64,000 bases of DNA from Inonotus obliquus (taxonomy: Eukaryota; Basidiomycota; Agaricomycetes; Hymenochaetales; Hymenochaetaceae): contig JAJHTX010000008.1 in assembly GCA_032164295.1 (NCBI GenBank), positions 1,426,001 to 1,490,000 of the forward strand, read 5' to 3'. A program made the position numbers and the translations under genes. Under the pieces are notes generated by a model. That model did no database searches and was not told the DNA's origin. It worked only from the letters and a program-made list of their open reading frames with translations. Positions within the stretch are counted from its first letter, which is position 1; each line of letters opens with the position of its first letter. Of this stretch, positions 45,305 through 59,495 are shown one piece after another.

Positions 45305-46440
<1,136 letters not shown>

Positions 46441-46797
46441 ACTATGCTTCTACGCCAACTCGCAGAATCATGGGTATTCCAATCAATACCATGATTATTT
46501 GAAGAGGGATACAGTCTACACATCTCACCCAAACAAATGGAGATGGGTGAGTCAGTGACGATCCATCACCGTCGCGGTCTTTTCCTCCACTTGTTGGACA
46601 GAAAAATAGTATATTCAAAATCGCAACATTACTGCGATCATCATTCAGGTCCACATCCATATACTATGTACATCTTGCACCACCAAAACTCCCGATTATA
46701 TTGACCTCGTTACTTCCCAGCCAGCTAAGAGCTTATGCGAAATATCCTATAATTACACAGCCATAAAACTTTGACAGTTATATTCTGGTAATATCTC
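46441..46797. other. 3' intergenic between BUD32 and twelve-cysteine gene
   Basis: Convergent 3' regions. No gene is seen. Confidence 0.5.
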
Positions 46798-47621
46798 TTA
46801 CCGGAGATTCCACAAGCCGTTATTAGGGGTACAAGTAGCCCCGGAGCTCGTGTCATTCTCGAGACAGTCCTGGTTACTAAGGCCCATGAGTGCGACCTAA
46901 ACAAGAACGGATATAATCAGCAAGCACAATTACTCGTCGACAAACGATCTGACGAACAGCTTCGTCCCAGCAAAATTCTAGAGGCTGATCTCGTGAGACT
47001 CCAAAAATACCAGTAGCAGTAGCCAAGTTGGACCATTCAATGGCACCTTACAGTAACACATGTTCAAAGCCATAACACCACGGGGAGGTTTTGGATTATA
47101 CATACAGGATTGAAATTGAATGAGTTCGAACGTCTTTGAGTGAACCACGAACGTAGCTCCATCAAGTTGTGGAATGATTCTCATAGAATCGATGAGAATC
47201 GCGCAGTCATTTCCTGTTGGTGCATCTGGAGTCGGGTTATTGCAAACACACGAGGCTATGTCTTCGTATCAGTGGCTGACTCTACTCTACCACTATTGAG
47301 ATACTCACTGGGCTGACCGCATTGGCATTCGGGAGCAGAGGTCTTGCATTCATCGACATTGCGACTAGAAAGTTCCGTCAAGGAACTCGGGACAAGGACA
47401 GGAGACAACGCCTGGACATTGGCTCTCGAAGACAAGCTTCTACCCGGACATGCAAAGGTCGTCCTCTGGATGGCGTTCCCGTTGAAACTGAAGGCGGTGG
47501 AATTGACCGCTACAGCTGAAGGGCATAGTGTTTCGAGTCCTCTAGTTTGGACAAAAGCTGAGGCGGCGTTCGCGCAACAGTTTCCTAGCAAGAGGGAGAG
47601 GAAGAGGGCGAGATACTTCAT
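46798..47621 (-). CDS. twelve-cysteine secreted protein, member 2
   Basis: Four exons with introns 47256-47308, 47047-47105 and 46897-46957. Signal peptide MKYLALFLSLLLGNCCANAA. Blocks shared with members 1 and 3: LCPSAVAV, QRTTFACPGRSL, NVDECKTSAPECQCGQP, SCVCN, GNDC, DGATFVVHSKTFELIQFQSC, AIEWSNL, PLEFCWDEA, NQDC and a final ATCTPNNGLWNLR. All twelve common cysteines are present. It is the most divergent of the three and has an extra segment between AIEWSNL and PLEFCW. The first-exon frame runs on past the splice site, so a single-frame reading would miss more than half of the protein. Extracellular, function unknown. Confidence 0.8.
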
Positions 47622-50399
47622 CGAGAAGAGACTGGTAGTCGAAGATGTGAGATATTGGTGTAGGTCGATGACTTTTCTCTGAACATCGTCCTCGTTTTAA
47701 ACTACTACGGGAGTATTGCAAACCACAACCGAGTCTGTAGAAATTCCTCATTTGAAAGGTAGGACCTAGACTCAGGATCTAGCCTGTACTTTGAGAAAGA
47801 TGAAGGGGATCGAAATCTGCTGGTCGAATGAACGCAGTTTCATACAGGACTACTGCTCAAACGGAATGATACTCACATAGTCCGTGGACAATGCCAAGCC
47901 TAGGTCATCATCAGGCACGCTCAGAGACCATGGCACATGGCCGTAAACTGAATTATCATCCCATTACGTTCAACCACAAGTAAACATGTAAAGAATCCTC
48001 GGCATCCCGTCCCGGCCACACTAAGAATAGCTCTCGCCGAGTATCGAAGCCCAGGATGTGAGATCATTTTGATTCCAGCAACGCTATAGAGGCATACATG
48101 ATCTTCTTGCGGCCAGGTCCTCTGACCAGCGTACCCTGTCACTTGTTATTTTAGACGCACCTCTCAGTCTATCCGAGGGTTGAATGAATCGTTCACGGAT
48201 CATCCTTCCGAACTTGATTGCTCCAGGCCCCGCGGAGTACTTTGATACCTGATGAGCCTTCAAAATCTTTCTTTATTTCCTGCTCTTGGAATTAATAACG
48301 AGTAGTTTTTCTCTCTAGGGGAACAAAACCTCGGATTTCCCTCTTGGTTTCTTTTCAAGATGCGATGGTTTTGTGAATAACCTCGAGAAAGATCAGGTGG
48401 CAATGGTCGACCTCTTTCAGGTTTCAGAAGGCATTCATAGCAAAGCAATCAGAAATACATTCTGAATGATTTGCCTAGTAAGGCTTTCTATGGAGTCGAC
48501 AGAAACTGACGAAAGTTCCACGGTCGGCGGAACATCCGCATCTGCAGACATTTGGTTGTCCGGGCACTCGGATTCGGTTCTTTGGATTGAAAAGTTAACG
48601 GTAGAAAAGGTCGCCAATTGACTACCTTGTCAAAAGGTCGCAAGGCTTGTCATCCACTGCTTCGGTCCATTGTCAAGGAGGGATTGGTAGAAAATTCCAA
48701 GGTTGGATGTATTTGGAAAGTGTTTGACACCTCCTAGTCTTTCGTTTATGCAACCGCAGGACCATGTTGACCTAGTCATAGTACCAGAAAGACATCATAA
48801 TTTTGGATACAGGTGGTAGCTCACCAGTCCGGTATACATCGCGGAGAGAACAAGACAGACTACAGCGCCCAGTCATAGTATGAACGAGCCGCGGTGTGGG
48901 GAGAAACACGGCTACAAGTAGTAAATCTACTGTCAGTTTCTCACTGACAGCGAATTAGATCAGGACTGGGAATCTTCGCATATTACAGAACTTGGGAAGG
49001 AAACACAACGTTACATTACCAGTTGATATCTCCCGCCCGTGATCAGAGCTAGGGGGATCCTCGGGAAACATTGAGCTGGCGGCATCCTATTCCTGCCTCC
49101 TTATGGAGGTCACGCTTGCATTGAGCTCCGTGGATTCTCGAAGCATCCAAAAGATCAAAAGATGCGAGTTACTGGAATGCAGGAAGCAGAAGGCTCGGAA
49201 GAGCAGAACTGAAGGCAGACAGTGAGCGTCATCAAGTGAAAGCTTTTTCAATAACACATGAACTACGCGTAGTACTCTGCCCTTCAGTCACTCTGGGATA
49301 GTTCTCGTGAAAGGAGCGCCAGCTGGATTGATCATCTGGTTTCGAGTAACACCGTCGGACTAGGTGAGTAGAAGTGGCACTGTGGGAACCACGACCGCAG
49401 CTCACTTCACATCAGAACATCACCAAGTAATGTCACGTGTGTGCCACGTTTACTTTCTGGAAAATTTCAATTCGTCTTCCTCGCGATGCGCGATGCTAAA
49501 GAACGGATCAGCGGAACCATGAGCCAGCGGGCGAATGAACCAGCGAACTCACCCATAGTGGCCCCGCAGAGGAAAGGATACAAGGCGATGTTTCATTTTG
49601 CAATATATTTCAGAAAGACCCGTGGTGATTTGATTAGAGCTGAGAACTTTGCGGGTTATGTAAAGAGCCTGTGAAGAAACACACAGCCACGAATGTCCGT
49701 GTCCTCACCCACCATCAACGCTTTTCGGCGGGGTAAGCGAACACCAGGCGTAGGCGCGGTTGATGCCCACCATAGGCGGAATCGTGAGTACAAGTCGTTT
49801 TGCCAACCATTGCTACACCAGTTCCCCTTTTGGAATATGCTGACTTATGTGGCCAAAACCAATAGGACCTGACTGGGGGAACGATAGGTACTTGCGTTTC
49901 ACCAGCCATCTGCCTCGCACACGACCCAGGCTAACCTCAGTTGAATATTCTCCTTCCAAAGCCGCCTTTGGTACTCTACTCGTGCGTAAATCAGATGGCA
50001 GCCGAACCTTGCCGGTGATTGATCTTTGAGTTTGGTGCGGGGGATGCACAGGTCTACGACGTCTTCTTCGTCACTTACCATCAGGAGGTTCGGATACTAT
50101 ATGGCACTATTTTTGATACTCAGATTCTGATCAAGTTCAAAAGGTGGCGCTCGTCTGGCCTTCTCGATGGAATCTCGGAAAGGTAGGTCTTCGGAGATTT
50201 CGTCTCCAGAATAGTATGTGCCGATAACGCCCGCATTCCGCAGGTCCTCTTCTTCCTTAATCGATACCTACCGTTTTTCGACACTTTTCTCTCATTGCAT
50301 CGTAAGCCTCGATCAGTCGATCCACAATACAAGATCTAATACAATCAAACAGTATTAACTGGGAAAAATACAGACCGTGTATATATTTCAGTATTCCGT
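47622..50399. other. gene-poor region, no supported gene
   Basis: Frames of 60-85 codons occur on both strands. The overlapping set at 49715-50081 is the densest but has no recognisable motif. I see no TIR, LTR or target duplication. The right end may contain unfound 5' exons of the following membrane protein gene. Confidence 0.4.
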
Positions 50400-52020
50400 C
50401 ATTTGCTTCATATTTCGGGACTAATTAAGGTCCCGTCGTTGCAGGGATGCCTTCTTGGGTTTAGTGCAGTGACTTGTGGGTGCAACAGTATTCAATTGCC
50501 GATCCTAGTTGTGTATTGACTAGCCTCGGTGCTTAATTTCAGGGTTAATCGTGGCTGGAATAATCATTTCGGAAGGTAATGCTTTTCGAAAGAATACTTT
50601 ACACGGTCACGACTGATTGTGAATAATTGTCAAGGTATTCTTATGATACGAACATATGCCATCTGGGAACGAAGACGAGCTATCCTCATCACTCTCATAC
50701 TTGTGGGACTGGTATGTACAGGCGCTACTTTCGCTACCGGACAATCTAACATCGATAACGTCATACAGGGCACATTCATTCCCGGGATCGTTGTAACACA
50801 ACTAACAGTCCAAACTTTCGCTTGTATGTCTGGGCAATCGTATGCAGCCTCGCAATCTCTGACACCTTTGTCCAGATGCGGCAGATCGGGACAGTCCTGG
50901 CGGTCGAGGCTGTGTGAAAACGGAGCCTTCCAGTCCTATCATTTTTGTTGCATTTCTGCTCCTTATTATGTGCGAAACGAGTAAGTTTGGACCCGCACAC
51001 CAGAGCTAGTAGTCCGGTCGCTGATCTGGTTCCTGATCACCCGCCCTGACTTGCAGTTATCGTTATTTTGACTCTTGCCAGAGCTCGACATCACTGTTAG
51101 TCTCCTCTTACCTTCAGTCGAGGTTAACACTAAGGAAGATGTCATTAGATCTTTCTCGTCAAACTCGATCACCTCTAATCTGGCAGCTTTATAAAGATGG
51201 TGAGTTGAATTCTCTTGAATCACGAAACCTCTAATAAGAATGAGTTGTTCCTAGGCCTTCTTTATTATGTTTATCTACTAGGTTCGGTTGCAGTATTCCT
51301 CCCATAGTATATTCCTATGCTCATTTGTGACGTCATGAGCAGGTTTCTCCATTGTCAATGTTATCACAGCCGTTGCCGCTCCCGTATGGTCTATTACTAT
51401 CTTATTTAATCAAGATGGAACTAAATTGGTCTTGATAGTCCGAATACGCAAACTGGTTAACAACGTAAGATTCTCCCTTTCTCGAAATTTCCAACTCCTT
51501 GTCCTTACCGATTGTTCTTATCACTCGCAACAGTCCTCAAAGAGTTATCCACAGCCTACTCTGTACCCGAGTTCTCCTACATATCCGATCACACAGTACA
51601 ACACCAGATACCGATATAATATCAACCCAGGTCTCAATGTCCTTCACACCCATCGACGAACGAAGAAATACCATACCATCTGATAGTTTCGGAACAACCT
51701 CTTACTCCGCTTCTGGGTCAGGATCAGGATCGGGACGAGGAACAACTTCACAATCAGATTCCGAAACAGACACTCGCGTATTCTTAACATTCTCAAGTCA
51801 TACTGATAGCTTGACGAGTCCTAATGAAGCGAAGAGCAGTGTTTATCGATACAAGGATATCGGAAGTCCTGATATCGAAAGTCCACGAAGTCCACTAGGA
51901 CAAGAGGAGATTGAGTTACAGCCTTTATCACGATCGACTCATACTCAAGTACGATTTCATGACGTCCGTGACGTTTCAAGAATGCGAGGATTGGGGAAAG
52001 GGAAGGATCGTGATTCATGA
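50400..52020 (+). CDS. DUF6533-type multi-pass membrane protein (5' end not resolved)
   Basis: The exons read GLIVAGIIISEG, ILMIRTYAIWERRRAILITL, then after intron 50823-50874 RGCVKTEPSSPIIFVAFLLL with IMCET, VILTLARARHH, TLYKDGLLYYVYLLG, FSIVNVITAVAAP and VPQRVIHSLLCTRVLLHIRS. These are the third to seventh helices of DUF6533 proteins: an R-T-Y-A-(I/L)-W-E-R loop and a conserved Q-R-V-x-H-S-x-L-x-x-R before the tail. The cytoplasmic tail is Ser-rich (YSASGSGSGSGRGTTSQSDS), with a stop at 52018-52020. The N-terminal helices with the DUF6533 core should lie at 50100-50500, but I could not fix them, so the 5' end may be decayed or in short exons. Same family as the gene at 18203-19871, opposite strand. 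Confidence 0.75.
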
Positions 52021-52380
52021 AAATTATGATACTACGAGCACGAGCAAGGCTGGTTCTCTTGTTCTTTCTTGCTTGCCTTTCGTTATTGCTTTGATCTTGC
52101 TATCGGTGGAAAACGTTTTGTTTGTTTGTTCTCGTTTTGTTTTGATCGGACACCTGTTTAGTCGGTATTCCCCTCGCTATCTGTATCCCTTTTCTCACTG
52201 GTTACGACTTCTTGGATGGAACGTAATATGTGCCTCTGTATTGGTAGTCACCAATCTGTTTGTAGATTGTAGTTGATGGAATGTTGATGGAAATAAACAT
52301 AAACGAAGACAATGAGTGCGAATGGGAGAGGAACAAAGGAGTGAAATCCATCCAACCGAAACGAGATAGAGGAGAAGGCC
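52021..52380. other. convergent 3' region between DUF6533 and NBS1 genes
   Basis: A hydrophobic 121-codon plus-strand frame (51911-52276) overlaps the end of the membrane protein in another frame and is probably incidental. Confidence 0.5.
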
Positions 52381-55300
52381 CTACTTGACCCTCGTTCTTT
52401 TCCTACCTCCAAAACCTTTGAAAGCAATACCAGTATCCTCATCATCCTCCAAAAGAGCAGCACCCCGCTTCTTCGAATTCGGTCCTCGTTTCGAAGGCGG
52501 AGCCGACGGTTTTGGCTTTTCAGATTCAGCAGTAGATGGAGCTGTAGAACGTAAAGTTGGAGCTGCAGTTTCCTCGTCGAACATCTCAACCTTGTCATCA
52601 TTAGAGTCAAGATCGAGATTGAACTCTTCTTCGTCGTGGTTCTCAACACCATTTCCTTTGTTCGCGGTCCCAGTGTCATTCTCGTCCTCGTCCTCGTCGC
52701 TGAGGAAGAGGGGCTGACTGTTATTATCCCCTTTCGTCTTCTTTTTACCGTTCGTTGCTGTTCCTCGTCCTCTTCGAGTAGTACGCGGCTGAGGCTTCTC
52801 AATCTCTTCTTCTTCCTCCTCGTCCTCTTCCTCCTCGACGATCCGCAATGGGCGACTCCTCGTCCTTCGAGGAGCTTCTTGTATCTCTGTCATGATCTTC
52901 TTACGTTGTGTCTGGGTTTGCGCCTGCGTTTGATTACGACTTCGCGGTTTAGCGAACTGAGATGATGGTACAGATTTAGGTTGGATGGGTGCTCGGTTTT
53001 GGGTTTGGCTTGGTTGAAGGAATCCTTGCTTGGGAATGACGAAATGGTCATCCTGAGAAGCGGCCGCGCCCTGAGAATGGTGCTGGCTCTGTGAAGACCC
53101 TTTCCAGTAAGCTGTGTGAGGAAAGAGGGTAGTGTTAGCACGGACTAGATGCAAAAAGGTCACAAGTACATACCAGTACCCATGCCATAGTCGTTTTCGA
53201 TATCTGCGACCAACTCAACGGAAGGTTTTTGTTGCCCATTTGTTTTCTTTCGTTATATCGAAAATGAGCCAAGGCCGTCTTGCACAAAAATACACGAGGC
53301 GCTCACCTTCTTGAACTTCTTGAAATCCGGTCCTCGACTTTGTGCACTACTTGGCTCAACACTCGCTTCTCTTGGCTTTTCAGGGACATCCATCTCGACA
53401 ATCACCATAAAGTTGCCCCGTATGTTGCTATCGTCACCAAAATCAGCAAGGACCTTCCAGTCTTCCGCCTCCGCATCATGATCTTGCTCCGGCTTCGAGA
53501 TGCGCAGATTGTTGAACTCTCGGTCAAAGTCGTCCTCTCGTTTCTTTCCTTTCTTTGTTGATGCTAGCGCCTGAAGGAAAGCGGCATCCGTATCAGGCTT
53601 GCCTGGTTCTGCTCCGCCCTTTGAGGATGCTTGTCTGCTGGCCTGTGTGCTGTCAAAGTGTTGCGATGGAGCCCGGGTCGTGAGTGTGTTTGCCTTCGAT
53701 GTTGGCTTGGCCTGAGTCTGTGGTTGACTCGGTGCCGTTGTATTATCGACATCCATCTCCGCGTTTTCGCGACGCGCGTCAGTCTCGTTTGTTGTCGGTT
53801 GAATCTCCTCCTCTTCCTCGCGAATGGTGACTAACGGAGCTCGTGACGGCTCAACTGCCTGTACGTCGTCATTTGCGCTGGTTTCTTGTGAAAACATCTG
53901 GCTGTCTAATATGCCACCGCTCACGCCGTTGGTTGCTTGAGACGCTATCCTGTCAGGGTCCGTTTCGTCGAAAAGAGCTTTGAAACGCTTTAGTGGTGGC
54001 TGTTCTGCTGGTGGAACAGCCGCCGCCGCTATTTCTTGCTCGAGGTTTGCAAGAATAGGATTGTAATCCTTCTCTATTCGAGCGCGCTTCTTTAGACGAC
54101 TTGATCGTCCAGCTGGAACCTGAGAATGCACAAAAAATCACTATTTGTTGGAGAAGCAAACATCAACCTGAACGTACTGTTTGTGATGAGGGTGGTTTTA
54201 CGGACGCTTGAGACCCAGCTGGAGGCAGTACTGTTGGTTTGTCGTTTTGCACCTCAGCAGCGGGAGGTTGGGACGTTACTAAGGAAGCGAACGATGGATC
54301 GTCAACGCCGAGAATGATAGGCTGGGTCGCATTCGTTCTTGCTCGCCGAACGAGAGGCTAAAGATATCCCTTAGTATAAGTAAACGCGGATGAAATCTGG
54401 ACTTACCCTCCGTTGCACAGTCGTACCTTCAGGCTCTTCGCTCCCTCGCGCCTTTTCCTCGGTAGATATCTGAGGCGGTTCATTCTCCGGTGCCATTCCG
54501 GAGCTTGTACCTTCCTGTTGATCATTGGCAGCCGGTTCTGGCAAGTGCGAAGCTTGCCGATGGTCTTCGTGCGCGATACTAGAAGCTGACTTGGGTGTCT
54601 CATTACTGCGTGAATGTGAATGCGAAGCAGAAGGTTCGTCGTCAAACGTATTTGACACTCTGTCTGGGACCGACGAATCTAGCGAGAAAAACGTGAGACT
54701 TCTCTTGCGAGTTGGGAGATAAAACTTGCCTCTTTCGGTAGGTATCAAAACTCGGGAGTTGAGCCGTTCGGCATCCACCAGCACGACTGCATGGACTAAT
54801 TGAGTCTGTGGGACGAAGCATAACTCAGCTCTAAAGGACATCGTAAGCATCTGCGGAGAAGAGAAGAAAGTACATTTACTTGGCCAGTTCCTCGAGCATC
54901 TCATTCCACGCATCGCCAGCGGCGATCTTCAAACTATCTGAACTCTCAACTACACAAAGGCCTTTTCCGCCCTCAGTATTTGCTTTCCTCTTGTTACGAG
55001 ACAATGACTGTTTCCACCGTGTAACTCCACCGGATACATCAAATACCTCGTAGTCTCCGCTTCCGCGTTCCACGAGCGTCCGCGTCTCCATATCAACTTC
55101 TCGCCCTTTCGCTCCCACGAAAAGGAACCTCCATCCTCTAAGTATCCCAGCTCTTCGTTGATTGAGTTTCCAAACAGCAGGTGATTTGAGGGGTGCAGGA
55201 ACTGCAGCATCAATTTTCGGCACAAACTGCTCCATAGCAGGAAGGCGGAACTCAGTCTCAAGAACGGATGGTCCATCCGCAGATGTCGTTGTCTCTCCGA

Positions 55301-56039
55301 GATGCAGTATTTCATCGAGCCAGTCAGGTCGGACGGTATGCGATTGGTTAAGGAGGGAAATTGCTATCAACATTGACGCGCTGAACGTGGCAGTTAGATG
55401 GTGGGTGACTTCTGGTCGAGGTGTCGAAACCACCTTGACTCCCAAAGAGGAGCATCTCTCGAAGGATAAAGAAGGAGATTTGTGGGGAAACAAGCAGCAA
55501 ATCGGCCTCCAATGGATACTATACGTTGAATTAGTTGATGCAACAAGAAGATAGGGATAAAAGACGCAACGTGATGTATATCCCAGTGACCAAAGCAATA
55601 CAATCCCCGGGCAATACCTCATCCTCGGATAACGCCTGTATCATATGTCTTGTAACATTTCCGTTGATGGTCCTGCTCACTTGGAGGGCCTTGGCTCTGT
55701 TATTCTGCACTTTCAGCGTCGGTATGAATGTTGGGTCGTCCTATCCGGCACCACTCAGAAATACACCAGGAAAAAGTCAGCACACAACTCACCACCGATG
55801 CAACCGGATTTTCTCCAACCACAAGTATCAGATGTTCTCCAGATATTTTTGGATGACTGAGGACGAGCTGAAGCGGGTGCTTTCTCTTCCTGCCAAGTGG
55901 ATAGGATTTGCCGGGTTTGAGCAGCTTAAGTTCTGAGCGAATCTGAGCTACCAAAAAACGCCGGAGAGCTCCGCTACTTACTTGTTCGATCCAAATTTGT
56001 ATCACCCGATTGATCGAATGCGCCTTCGACGAGCCACAT
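52381..56039 (-). CDS. NBS1: NBS1/nibrin, MRN complex subunit
   Basis: Nine exons sum to 3228 nt (1075 residues). ATG 56039 gives MWLVEGAFDQSG. FHA domain: LLKPGKSYPLGRK, SHPKISGEHLILVVGE and VQNNRAKALQVSRTINGN ending GIYITIHWRP. Tandem BRCTs follow: SSLGVKVVSTPRPEVTHHL, SLLNQSHTVRPDWLDEILHL, GWRFLFVGAKG and AKAELCFVPQTQLVHAVVLV. A long disordered region follows. Near its end come KGKKREDDFDREFNNLRI and PDFKKFKK, the Mre11-binding motif, split by intron 53247-53306. The acidic tail has QPLFLSDEDEDE and EEEFNLDLDSNDD, suited to Tel1/ATM contact, and ends GRKRTRVK. Introns: 55933-55981, 55741-55792, 55519-55570, 54831-54879, 54358-54406, 54120-54177, 53247-53306 and 53112-53173. With Mre11 and Rad50 it senses double-strand breaks. 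Confidence 0.93.
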
Positions 56040-56934
56040 TGTCCAGCAGATTCTTGATCTGATGTCTTGTAAAGAATGAGAACTCAGATGTATCGGTCTG
56101 TTGAGCGGCCGTACCTCAAGCAAGAGAGGCGCAAGCCATATATTTTGATGCTAGATCTTCGCTTAATGGTGTGCTTCAGCTTGCTAGAGGCGGTCGCAAG
56201 GAGAAAATGTGAGGAAGAATTCATCGATGCCAGACGCGCGGACACGTGAGTGGTGACGAATGTGACAAGTCGTGACTCGAGTAATCATCTCCGCTTCACT
56301 TCATCAGTCGACTGACGAAGGTGGGCTTACGCTTACCACAATCAAACATCAAACCAGGCGTTCGTCTTATCCTGCCACCCTGCCAGATGCGTACCAAGCG
56401 GGGCCTCCCTCCCTCGCAACTAGAAAAAGATAAGCGCTTTTGGTATTTCACCCAATACAGCTCGGCGTCATCACAAATATAGCGCCAGTCGCTTCCAATA
56501 CACTGGACGATTTTGTAATAGTCTCGGTACAGGTCATTCACGTATTGGTAGTGTCTCTCGACTGGTAAAGATATATTTCAACTCCTGCGACACCAGCAAG
56601 TACCGATTGGTCTGGCCGCGTTGCCATCCGACCTTGCATCATTTTCTCATCATGACGAGGAAGCGCTTCTCAAACCGATGTGTTGCAGCTCCCAAAATGG
56701 TGTCTCACGGGTTCGTGCCGGCGAGATTCTATTCGTTCATCAACACAGGACGGCATATTCTAGGATCGGCACCTTGTTGGGCGGCATCAAGATGATCGCG
56801 CAGGCATCGCCTTAAGATGTTCGTTGCTCTGCTTTCAGTCCCCCAACAGGAACGAACTCGGCGGAACGTCGTACTTGCGCCACTCACGAGGCGACCAACA
56901 TCTTTCCTACTGACAGCGGCCTTTCCTCATGGGA
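56040..56934. other. intergenic between NBS1 and twelve-cysteine member 3
   Basis: Two short plus-strand frames at 56607-56815 (about 60 codons) have coding-like composition but no recognisable domain. Otherwise nothing is seen. Confidence 0.4.
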
Positions 56935-56940
56935 TATAAA
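56935..56940 (+). promoter_or_regulatory. TATA box (TATAAA) of twelve-cysteine protein member 3
   Basis: GGGATATAAAGATGGG lies about 105 bp upstream of ATG 57043. Confidence 0.6.
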
Positions 56941-57042
56941 GATGGGTGGTTTCGTCTGATCCCCCAGCTGTCGCTCCTTGGTACTCTTCGTTTCCTTCTC
57001 TTTACCCTACATTCTTCTTCTTTCTATTTATCGTCTGGGACG

Positions 57043-57866
57043 ATGAAGTTCTTTGCCACTCCTTTGATCACGCTCACTTTCTGCCTTGGTGCTCTGGGAG
57101 CCACGATACAGATGCGCGCACCTAGCGGTAACAAGGCGATCGGATGGGTGAAATGCCCCTCCGCCTACATTGTGAAGACGGAGCTCATCCAGGCGGGTAG
57201 TGTCTCCGTCAACCGTTCGACTTACGCCTGCCCAGACAACAGCCTCCGTGAGGCGGCTCAGGTCACGCTGCCGTCAACGAAGAAGATCTCGCAGCAGTCA
57301 CTTGCAGCCCGAAGCACACTCGAGGCGCGGAACGCCGCTGAGTGCAGGAACCCTTCTCCTGAGTGTCAATGTGGTCAAAGCTGTAAGTAATTGCGGATAC
57401 TTTTATAAGATTATCGGTCCCGACACGGATTTCTCGTCAGTCCAGTGTGATTGCCAGGACGTGACGGCGCAAGCACCTGACCCAAACGATTGTGATACAC
57501 TCGTCAAGTCCACTCAGGTGATCGCTCAAGCAGCAGGCCCTACATTCGTCGTCCAACCTGACAACTTCGAGCTCATTACTTTCGGTACCTGTGCCCTTGA
57601 GTGGACGAACTTGTGAGTTGACAGCTTACATGTGGACCAACATTATGTGTCTAATAGGACCACTTTTAGTGACTGTTCTCCTCTCGAATACTGCTGGTCT
57701 GAGCTTGTCAGTATTTTTTTTTGCTCATGATAAATTGATCCTCATAACTCATATCTTCTTGGTACAGGGCGCTACCGGAGGAGTTGTCAACCAGCTGTGC
57801 TTCCAGCAAGGTGGCGGAACGGCTGCTGCATGTACCGCTAATAACGATCTCTGGCTTCTTCAGTGA
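57043..57866 (+). CDS. twelve-cysteine secreted protein, member 3
   Basis: Four exons with introns 57383-57440, 57613-57657 and 57707-57767. ATG 57043 starts the signal peptide MKFFATPLITLTFCLGALGA. An upstream in-frame ATG at 56929 lies before the TATA box and is rejected. Blocks: KCPSAYIV, RSTYACPDNSLREAA, RNAAECRNPSPECQCGQ, QCDCQDVT, PNDC, AAGPTFVVQPDNFELITFGT, CALEWTN, SDCSPLEYCWSEL, VVNQLCFQ and AACTANNDLWLLQ. It has the twelve family cysteines plus one extra (SDC). It is closest to member 1 despite lying 19 kb away on the other strand, so duplication was followed by dispersal or inversion. Confidence 0.82.
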
Positions 57867-59495
57867 GTCTTTTCATCCTTGATATCTATTCATGTTGCAG
57901 CAGGATTAATAGTCGCATCTTAGGTCACTTCGTGTTGGCTCCTAAGGCACATTTCCACTGAAGTCCTTCCACTGGTGAGCGTAAGGTTAGGTGGCTAGAT
58001 GTCTCAGAATTTCATCTCAGTTGGGCTACATTGTATATGATTTTGTTTGGGTTCGATATTTATTTTGGAGCATTCCAGTCACGATTAGTACTATGCAGGT
58101 TGCATTGTGTGGGCACGCCTTCTCTTATTAACCAACACATTGGACGTCGTCTTTGACTGGTCTTGAGTGAAGGTTAAGCATGAGCCACGACGTAAACATT
58201 AGGTCGAGCCTTCCAACCGAGCTTCATAATATCCCATATGGTATTGTCTAAACGCCCGGGAAGTGCCCGCAGTTTAATTACAGAGGAGCATCAAAGAGAA
58301 TGAGGGACTGAAGGCTCCGTCGAGGGACGAATGTGTACTCGATGGGTGGCCGACTCTGGCATTGTTCCCGACGAAGTCCCAAATCATTCTGAAGGCCTCC
58401 ACCTTTCTTGCATCGTGACAAGGCTGGGCAACGGGACCGGGAACGTCGTTGTACTTCTGGAAAGAAGGTTGTCAGTATAAAGCAGTATATTGCGGTAGAA
58501 AATGTTGATATACTGAAGCTTTACGTAAAACAAGGCATAAGAAAAACTGGTCGTCTCGGTCCTGCCATACCCAAGCAGAGTGTGGGCGATGAGGATAAGC
58601 GCGCCGGATATTATGGGTGGGCATGCAGACGTTGTGTGATGGAATGCCAGGTCGACAAAGTCACGGATACGAGTGGAGGCCGCCGCCACCATCCCTCTTG
58701 CGTCCACTCCTACACCGTAGATGTACTAGCTCTCAGTAGCCAAGATGATCTTGACACGAGTGAGATTTGTTTTGAAGTATTCAAGCGTTTGCGTTTGCTT
58801 TAAAATTTTCAGGTTTACAATGAAATCCCGAACTACTAGTGTAGAGATCACTTGGCATCTGATAATATGCCAAGCCCTTCTATATGTAGTAAGTTGCTCT
58901 GAAAACGATGCGTCCCTCATTCTCCCTTGTACTTGTTGTAACCCGTTGACTAGCTGCTCAGGAATAGCCCAACACTGCAGCACAATCTCTACGTTGGGCA
59001 TAGGCACAGGTCTTCGGGGAACATGAATGAAGTTCTAATAGGATTGTGGCTTGGTTGCTGGTATTCTTCACGTTTCTTTGATTCCCGCAATAAGTTCGCG
59101 GAGCCTTCTCAACAACGGCTAGGTCAGGACTCGCTCAAGGCCACAACTCGCCCAAGGCCATTCACGTACGAGACTTGCACATGCATCTGATACAGAGCAT
59201 AGCACATGGATTCTCGGCGCCCTAGCCAAGATCGCGAAACCTAGAGCTCGGCACACTCTAAAGTTGTGGCCCAGTTGTGACCTTTATTAGCCAATCAGAC
59301 TCATCAAATCTCTCTCTCGTACGTCCAAACGAGAACAATCATATGTCAACATTGCTGTACCAGTTTCATTATAAAAAGGGGACATTCAACACGGTAGGGT
59401 AGGCCATAGCCTTCCATCGCCTCATCATTCCTCCAAGCAACACACATCTCCCAAAACCTGGGCCACAACGCACTCGCGTATTCACGCCTCCCATA
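57867..59495. other. unassigned region
   Basis: Overlapping frames at 58384-58803 (107 codons minus, 131 plus) and 58726-59026 (93 codons on each strand) may include an exon of an unrecognised gene, for example the minus-strand ISGALILIAHTLLGYGRTE. I see no domain or coherent splice chain. 59100-59330 is free of long frames. Confidence 0.35.

Noticed and set aside
52248..52965. Large overlapping frames on both strands over the 3' end of NBS1
   Set aside because: They are shadows of the acidic, low-complexity NBS1 tail. The NBS1 exon chain closes in frame over nine exons.
56929..57042. ATG at 56929 as start of twelve-cysteine member 3
   Set aside because: It precedes the TATA box at 56935 and would hide the signal peptide that begins at ATG 57043, the position matching the two paralogues.
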